A stretch of DNA of 64,000 nucleotides. Origin: Carallia brachiata (lineage: Eukaryota > Streptophyta > Magnoliopsida > Malpighiales > Rhizophoraceae). A model generated the notes under the pieces. That model worked only from the letters and a program-made list of their open reading frames with translations. It ran no database searches and had not been told where the DNA came from. The position numbers were made by a program, and so were the translations under genes. Below are positions 59,100 through 64,000 of this stretch, one piece after another. The stretch lies in NCBI GenBank assembly GCA_021464245.1, contig JADCRB010000090.1:240008-304007 (forward strand), read 5' to 3'. Position 1 is the first letter of the stretch. Every line of letters starts with the position of its first letter.

Positions 59100-60600
59100 A
59101 TGGCACCGAAAAGAGTACAACTGCTGCCACACAAGAAGGCAACGGCTCCATTGCCTGCATCAACTACCCTACCTGGGTACGCAGGTCCAGAAACCCGGGG
59201 ACGGACACAATTTCTTGCCGTCCAAACCCGACAAAATATCGAAATGGAGAGTCCACAGCTTGCACAACAGGATCTCTCCCCTGACTCTCTTGCCGCATGG
59301 AGGAGTCGATCACCCACCCCGATCGAAGTCGGGGGCAACACGACGAAGCCTGCTCAAAGAATCCAACATTCTGTATCCACACAGAGAATCAGAAGAGTTT
59401 TCTCCCCCAGTCTTTCCGGAGCCTCATCTGTTGCCGTCATGATGACCAACACAACCAGCACAGAGAAAGAATTTCAGAATTGGAGAACAAAATTTTGCAG
59501 CTGATCAGAGTCGTGGAGGAAAAAGATCAACAGATCGCCGCTCTCAAAGGAAAAGCCCCGATCCAAGTTGATCCCGAAATCCGCGAGGAGCAACCATATC
59601 CACCCGGTTTCACTCCAGAAGCCACACCAGCCGACGTCTTCCTGCAGAAAAGCGACCAGGTAGTTCTACACAGCTGCCACCCTCAAATTCTGTAGCTTCG
59701 CTATCTGTTCAACAATTGCAGGAAATGATAGCCAATACGATCCGACTGCAACAAGCTACATCCTTCCAAGGATCACAGATGTACGTCAAACCGTACACCA
59801 GACGGATCGAAAGTCTCAACATGCCCTTGGGCTACCAGCCGCCCAAATTTCAACAATTCGACGGACGAGGCGATCCCAAACAGCACATCGCCCACTTCGT
59901 TGAAACCTGCAACAACGCAGGGACTTACGGAGATCTCTTGGTGAAGCAGTTTGTTCGTTCACTCAGGGAGACCGCTTTCACCTGGTTCATAAATCTTGAA
60001 CCAGAATCGATCGACAGTTGGGAACAGCTACAACGAGAGTTCCTCAACAGATTTTTCAGCACTCGAAGGACGGTAAGTATGATGGAGCTTACCAGCACCA
60101 AACAAAGGAAAGGAGAGCCCGTTGTCGAATACATCAACAGATGGCGTGCCCTCAGCTTGGACTGCAAAGATCGCCTGACGGAGACTTCTGCCGTGAGATG
60201 TGCATCCAGGGAATGCATTGGGAGCTGTTATACATCCTGCAGGGTGTCAAACCCCGAACTTCGAAGAATGGCGACCCGCGCACATGATATGGAGATAAGC
60301 ATCCAGACTTCCGGAGGCACGGTTCCCATCCAGTTGGACCAGCAAGGGGGCAGAAGGGAGATTAAGAAACCCAACAGCTCCGGAAAAGGAAAAGAAGTGA
60401 TGACTGTTGAAGCCGCACCAGTAAAAGTGGGCGCCAAAGCTAAGGTAAATCCTCCGACCCAAATAACTCAGCCAAAACAACAGGAAAGGCGGAAGGTGAC
60501 ATTGCGAGAGTTGGAGCAAAAGTATCCATTCCCCGACTCAGACGTCCCGACATTCTTGAACAACTCTTGGAGGCGAAGCTGATCGAACTCCCAGAGTGCA
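59100..60600 (+). pseudogene. Gypsy gag (frameshifted)
   Basis: From ATG 59100 (MAPKRVQLLPHKK) a 134-codon frame runs to about 59500. A shift near 59460 leads into a frame with a coiled-coil segment (RISELENKILQLIRVVEEKD). 59716-60582 is the gag core: PLGYQPPKFQQFDGRGDPKQ, HIAHFVETCNNAGTYGDLLV, then FTWFINLEPESIDSWEQL and FFSTRRTVSMMEL, the retrotransposon gag domain. After about 60180 the frame departs from the family pattern. It would form the particle shell. Confidence 0.9.
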
Positions 60601-60999
60601 AGCGGCCGAATGAAAAGGATCGAGTCAGCGATCCAGATTCTGCAAATATCACCGGATAGTAAGTCATCCAACCGAGAAGTGTTTCGTCCTGAAGGAGCTA
60701 ATCATGAAGCTCAAGCCAGAATAAAATCATTCTGGACCAGGAAGGCATAACTCTGCAAACCAGACCACCATCACTTCAAAACCATCAGAAGTGACACACC
60801 GTAAGGAGGAGCCGCTCGACAACAAAAAGTCGACAACGGAGAAGGTATATGAAGCTCTCCAAACCCTTCTCGCTAACCCTCAGCTGTTATAGCTTTGCAA
60901 TCAACAGAAGTGTGGCAAAATCAAGTCAGCAATACTCTCCAGACCTCAGCTGAATCACAGCCATCAAATGATTCTAACTCAGCGGAGCAACAGACGGAC

Positions 61000-61450
61000 C
61001 AAAATCACGTCGGATGTTACTCTGCTATCTCATTTTCAGATGAGGATCTCCTGCTGGGGTCCAAACCCCACAATCGGCCGCTGTATGTATCAGGCTATGT
61101 GAGAGAACAGAAGGTCCGACGTATTCTGATCGACGATGGTCGCAGTCAATATTATCCCAAAATCCACCATAAAGGAGCTCGGCATCGGCATTGATGAATT
61201 ATCAGACAGCCGCTTGATGATTCATGGCTTTAATCAAGGAGGACAGAAAGCAATTGGGATGATTCGCTTGGAGCTAACTATCGGTAATCTCACTTCTAGC
61301 ACTCTATTTCACGTGATTGATGCACGTACCACATATAAGATGTTGCTAGGACGACCGTGGATTCATGGAAATGGAGTTGTGCTCTCAAGCCTGCATCAGT
61401 GCTTCAAGTACTACAATGGTGGCGTTCAAAAGGTCAATGCTGACTTAAAG
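61000..61450 (+). pseudogene. Gypsy protease (frameshifted)
   Basis: RPLYVSGYVREQKVRRILID leads to the active-site region, where the frame breaks at about 61135: one frame ends DDGRSQYYP and the other resumes as VAVNIIPKSTIKELGIG. Two missing bases explain this. Later MLLGRPWIHGNGVVLSSLHQ confirms an aspartic protease. Confidence 0.8.
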
Positions 61451-62599
61451 CCGTTTAATGATGCTGAATCACATTTGGCGGATGCAGTCTTCTACACCGA
61501 CACAGACAATCCGGAGATCATTCCATCAAAAGCTACTTGGACTGGGGGCATCCACAAAAAGGGAAAAGCTGTCGAAGAACCTGCCAATCAACCCAGGCTC
61601 CAACAAATGAAAAGCTGCCACAGCCTGCTGAACTTCGTCCGAAGGATGTTGCATCTTCAAGCTCCACTCCAGTCCTACGCTATGTGCCGAAGTCACGACG
61701 CTCAGAAGGTCAACCCCCTTTCTCTTATTGTATTGATCTAAACAGGAGCAAGGACATAGCCAACCCAAGACAAAGGAGCTGCACAACCTGAAGGAGACTT
61801 ACACTCTGCCGATACCAAAGATTGAGCCGGTTTTGTCCTCAAAACCATTAAAAGGCTTCGTCAAACCACACACGGGGGCAGTCGAAGGCGGCTCACTTCC
61901 AGAAAGAAGAACACATGAAGGATTTGATCCTAATGCATACAAGCTTTTGGCAAAGGCGGGCTATGACTTCTCAAACCCGAGCACAATGGGTACGCTGCCG
62001 TCCACACATGGCGCTGCTTCTCAAACATCACAGTCCCGACCTGGCTTAGGCTATCAGGAGAAGTCACCTGTGCGGATCACGCTAAAGAGCCGAAGCCGAG
62101 CAGCTGATGCACGTGCCATCACCACCACCACCAAACAAGACAGGCTTATCCAGTCAAACAAAGAAGGTGAAGTCAGAGGTTCTATTTCATGTCACAATTA
62201 GCGAGGAGGCTGAGTCCGACTCATCAGACGGTGAAGTAAAGGAGGCTCCCCCGGAACTTGAAGATGGTGGCCAAGCAACTGTTGATGAACTCAAGGAGGT
62301 CAATCTTGGCTCTCCGGAAGATCCTCGACCTACATTTGTAAGTGCTTTACTTACTGCAGAAGAAGCAAGAATATGTTCAGGTATTAAGTCAATACAGGGA
62401 CGTGTTCGCATGGAGTTACAAAGAAATGCCTGGACTTGACCCAAAATTGCGGTGCATCGTCTAGCAGTAAAGAAGGGTGTTCGTTCTGTCAAGCAGCCAC
62501 AACGACGGTTCCGCCCGGAACTCATTCCACAAATCGAGGAGGAGGTGAACAAGCTGATCAATGCTGGCTTCATCCGAGAGGTCACCTACCCAACGTGGA

Positions 62600-63815
62600 T
62601 TGCCAACATTGTCCCGTAAGAAAGAAGAATGGACAGTTGAGGGTATGTGTTGATTTTCGAGATCTTAACAGGCCTGCCCGAAAGATGACTTTCCATTGCC
62701 CATAACGGAGATCACAGTCGATGCAACAACGGGTCACGAAGCATTGTCCTTCATGGATGGTTCTTCAGGCTATAACCAAATCAGAATGGCACCAGAAGAC
62801 GAGGAGTTGACAGCATTCCGCACCCCAAAAGGTATATACTGCTACAAAGTTATGCCGTTTGGATTGAAAAATGCTGGCGCCACTTATCAACGTGCTATGC
62901 AAAAAATTTTTGATGACATGCTGCACAAGATTGTAGAATGTTATGTTGATGACTTAGTTGTAAAGACTAAGAAGCGCAAAGACCACCTCGAGGATCTCAA
63001 GACAGTGTTCGAAAGACTTCGGAGGCATCAGCTCAAAATGAACCCTCTCAAGTGCGCATTCGGTGTCACATCAGGAAAGTTTCTTGGGTTCGTGGTGCGC
63101 CATCGTGGAATCGAAGTTGATCAGTCAAAGGTTGAGGCAATTCAAAAGATGCCTGAACCTAAAAACCTGCACGAGCTGCGAAGTCTACAAGGAAAGCTGG
63201 CCTACATTCGCCGTTTCATCTCCAATTTAGCTGGGAGATGTCAACCTTTCCATCGGTTGATGAAGAAGGATGTCAACTTCGAGTGGGACGAAGCTTGCAG
63301 CAAAGCCTTTGAGAGCATAAAGAAGTACCTTTCCAATCCACCGGTCCTAGGTGCTCCAATTCAAGGAAAGTCGTTGATTCTCTACATTGCAGCGCAGGAA
63401 AGATCTTTGGGAGCCTTGCTTGCACAGGAAAACGAGCAGGGAAAGGAAGTTGCCCTGTACTACTTGAGCAGAACACTAAACGGTCCGGAGCTGAGTTATT
63501 CGCCCATTGAAAAGACATGTCTAGCACTGTTCTTTGCCATTGATAAGCTGAGGCACTACATGCAAGCTCACACGGTACGTCTCATTGTCAGAGCTGATCC
63601 TATCAAATATATCTTATCTAGACCAATCTTGTCAGGACGACTTGCCAAGTGGGCAGTAATCCTACAAAGCTACGACATTGTCTACGTGCCTCAAAAAGCA
63701 GTCAAAGGACAAGCTCTAGCAGACTTCCTAGCAGATCACCTTGTTCCGTCAGATTGGAAGTTCACAGATGATCTTCTAGATAAAGAGGTCTTTTACATTG
63801 AGACACTGCCACCAT
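62600..63815 (+). pseudogene. Gypsy reverse transcriptase and RNase H
   Basis: RKKNGQLRVCVDFRDLNRPA begins the polymerase; a shift near 62690 opens the 390-codon frame from 62696. It shows LSFMDGSSGYNQIRMAPEDE, VMPFGLKNAGATYQRAM, catalytic ECYVDDLVVK intact, KFLGFVVRHRGIEVD, then RNase H with EWDEACSKAFESIKKYL, LILYIAAQERSLGALL and YSPIEKTCLALFFAI. The linker QALADFLADH precedes the second RNase H. This is the least damaged polymerase of the window. Confidence 0.93.
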
Positions 63816-64000
63816 GGACGATGTTTTTGATGGTGCAGCAAGGCGTGATGGTGCTGGTGCCGGCATAGTGTTTGTCACTCCTCAACGATAAATACTACCA
63901 TATGCTATCATTCTTGGTGAGTTATGTTCAAATAATGTTGCTGAATACCAGGCTTTAATCATTGGTCTTCAAATGGCTGTCGATATGAAGATTCCAACTA
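63815..64000 (+). pseudogene. Gypsy second RNase H, partial
   Basis: After a one-base loss in the T-run before GATGG, the frame reads FDGAARRDGAGAGIVFVTPQ, hits one stop, then ILPYAIILGELCSNNVAEYQ. The DGA, E and D-type residues of an RNase H are visible. Cut by the window end. Confidence 0.75.

Larger units (their letters stand above)
58123..64000 (+). mobile_element. Tat/Ogre-type Ty3/gypsy element, 5' part
   Basis: 5' LTR 58123-58893, an A-rich leader, gag (59100-60600), protease (61000-61450), reverse transcriptase with RNase H (62600-63820) and the beginning of a second RNase H up to the window edge. Frameshifts occur at about 59460, 59700, 60580, 61135 and 63815. The LTR shape, the RT sequence and the second RNase H ally it with the minus-strand element at 39895-45938 and the solo LTR at 50078. 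Integrase and 3' LTR lie beyond the window. Confidence 0.9.

Noticed and set aside
58882..59163. Phe-rich minus-strand ORF
   Set aside because: Produced by the poly-A leader of the gypsy element read backwards.

Overview
The window is an AT-rich, intron-containing nuclear segment from a flowering plant, most likely a eudicot. The evidence is the two- and three-exon genes with GT-AG introns, a class III plant peroxidase, phytocyanins, and the Ty1/copia, Ty3/gypsy (Tat/Ogre type), LINE, hAT and MULE-like elements. No species can be assigned from the sequence alone. There are no bacterial, organellar, rRNA or convincing tRNA genes.

The host gene content is small and belongs to three locally duplicated families. 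(1) Short secreted-peptide precursors with two exons and a phase-1 intron: copies A (1241-1572), B (20423-20816), C (45974-48736), D (52768-53285) and E (53768-54087), plus an isolated exon-2-like piece at 49849-49964. Only B and D read through. They share the signal-peptide exon, but their C-terminal exons are almost unrelated apart from an S-x-S-x-H-x-G motif. I recognise no named family. (2) Two tandem phytocyanins at 25960-26503 and 32435-33052, both lacking two of the four blue-copper ligands; the second also has a GT-to-AT change at its splice donor. (3) Class III peroxidases: one intact three-exon gene on the minus strand (34081-35579), one decayed copy on the plus strand (14171-15873), and a deleted third copy forming a palindrome with the decayed one (15884-16690).

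The rest is mobile DNA and decayed flanks. A complete but dead copia element lies at 5664-10882 with a perfect 5-bp target duplication. A 501-bp MULE-like foldback element at 2961-3461 has its empty site in a paralogous segment near 55030. A short LINE 3' end sits at 13110-13448, and an internally deleted LINE at about 27530-29760 contains a MITE. A copia fragment (38390-39890) joins a truncated minus-strand Tat-type gypsy (39895-45938), whose broken 5' end abuts the start codon of peptide copy C. A 2.5-kb hAT-like element (46106-48619) fills the intron of copy C. A solo gypsy LTR lies at about 50078-50985, and a second Tat-type gypsy with its 5' LTR runs from 58123 past the window end.

The layout is a mosaic: pieces of the same upstream and flanking blocks recur at several places, in both orientations for the peroxidases. 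It looks like a fast-turning gene cluster in which duplication keeps producing peptide, phytocyanin and peroxidase copies that transposons then break. All three families act in the secretory or wall compartment by family knowledge, but nothing in the sequence shows that they work together.
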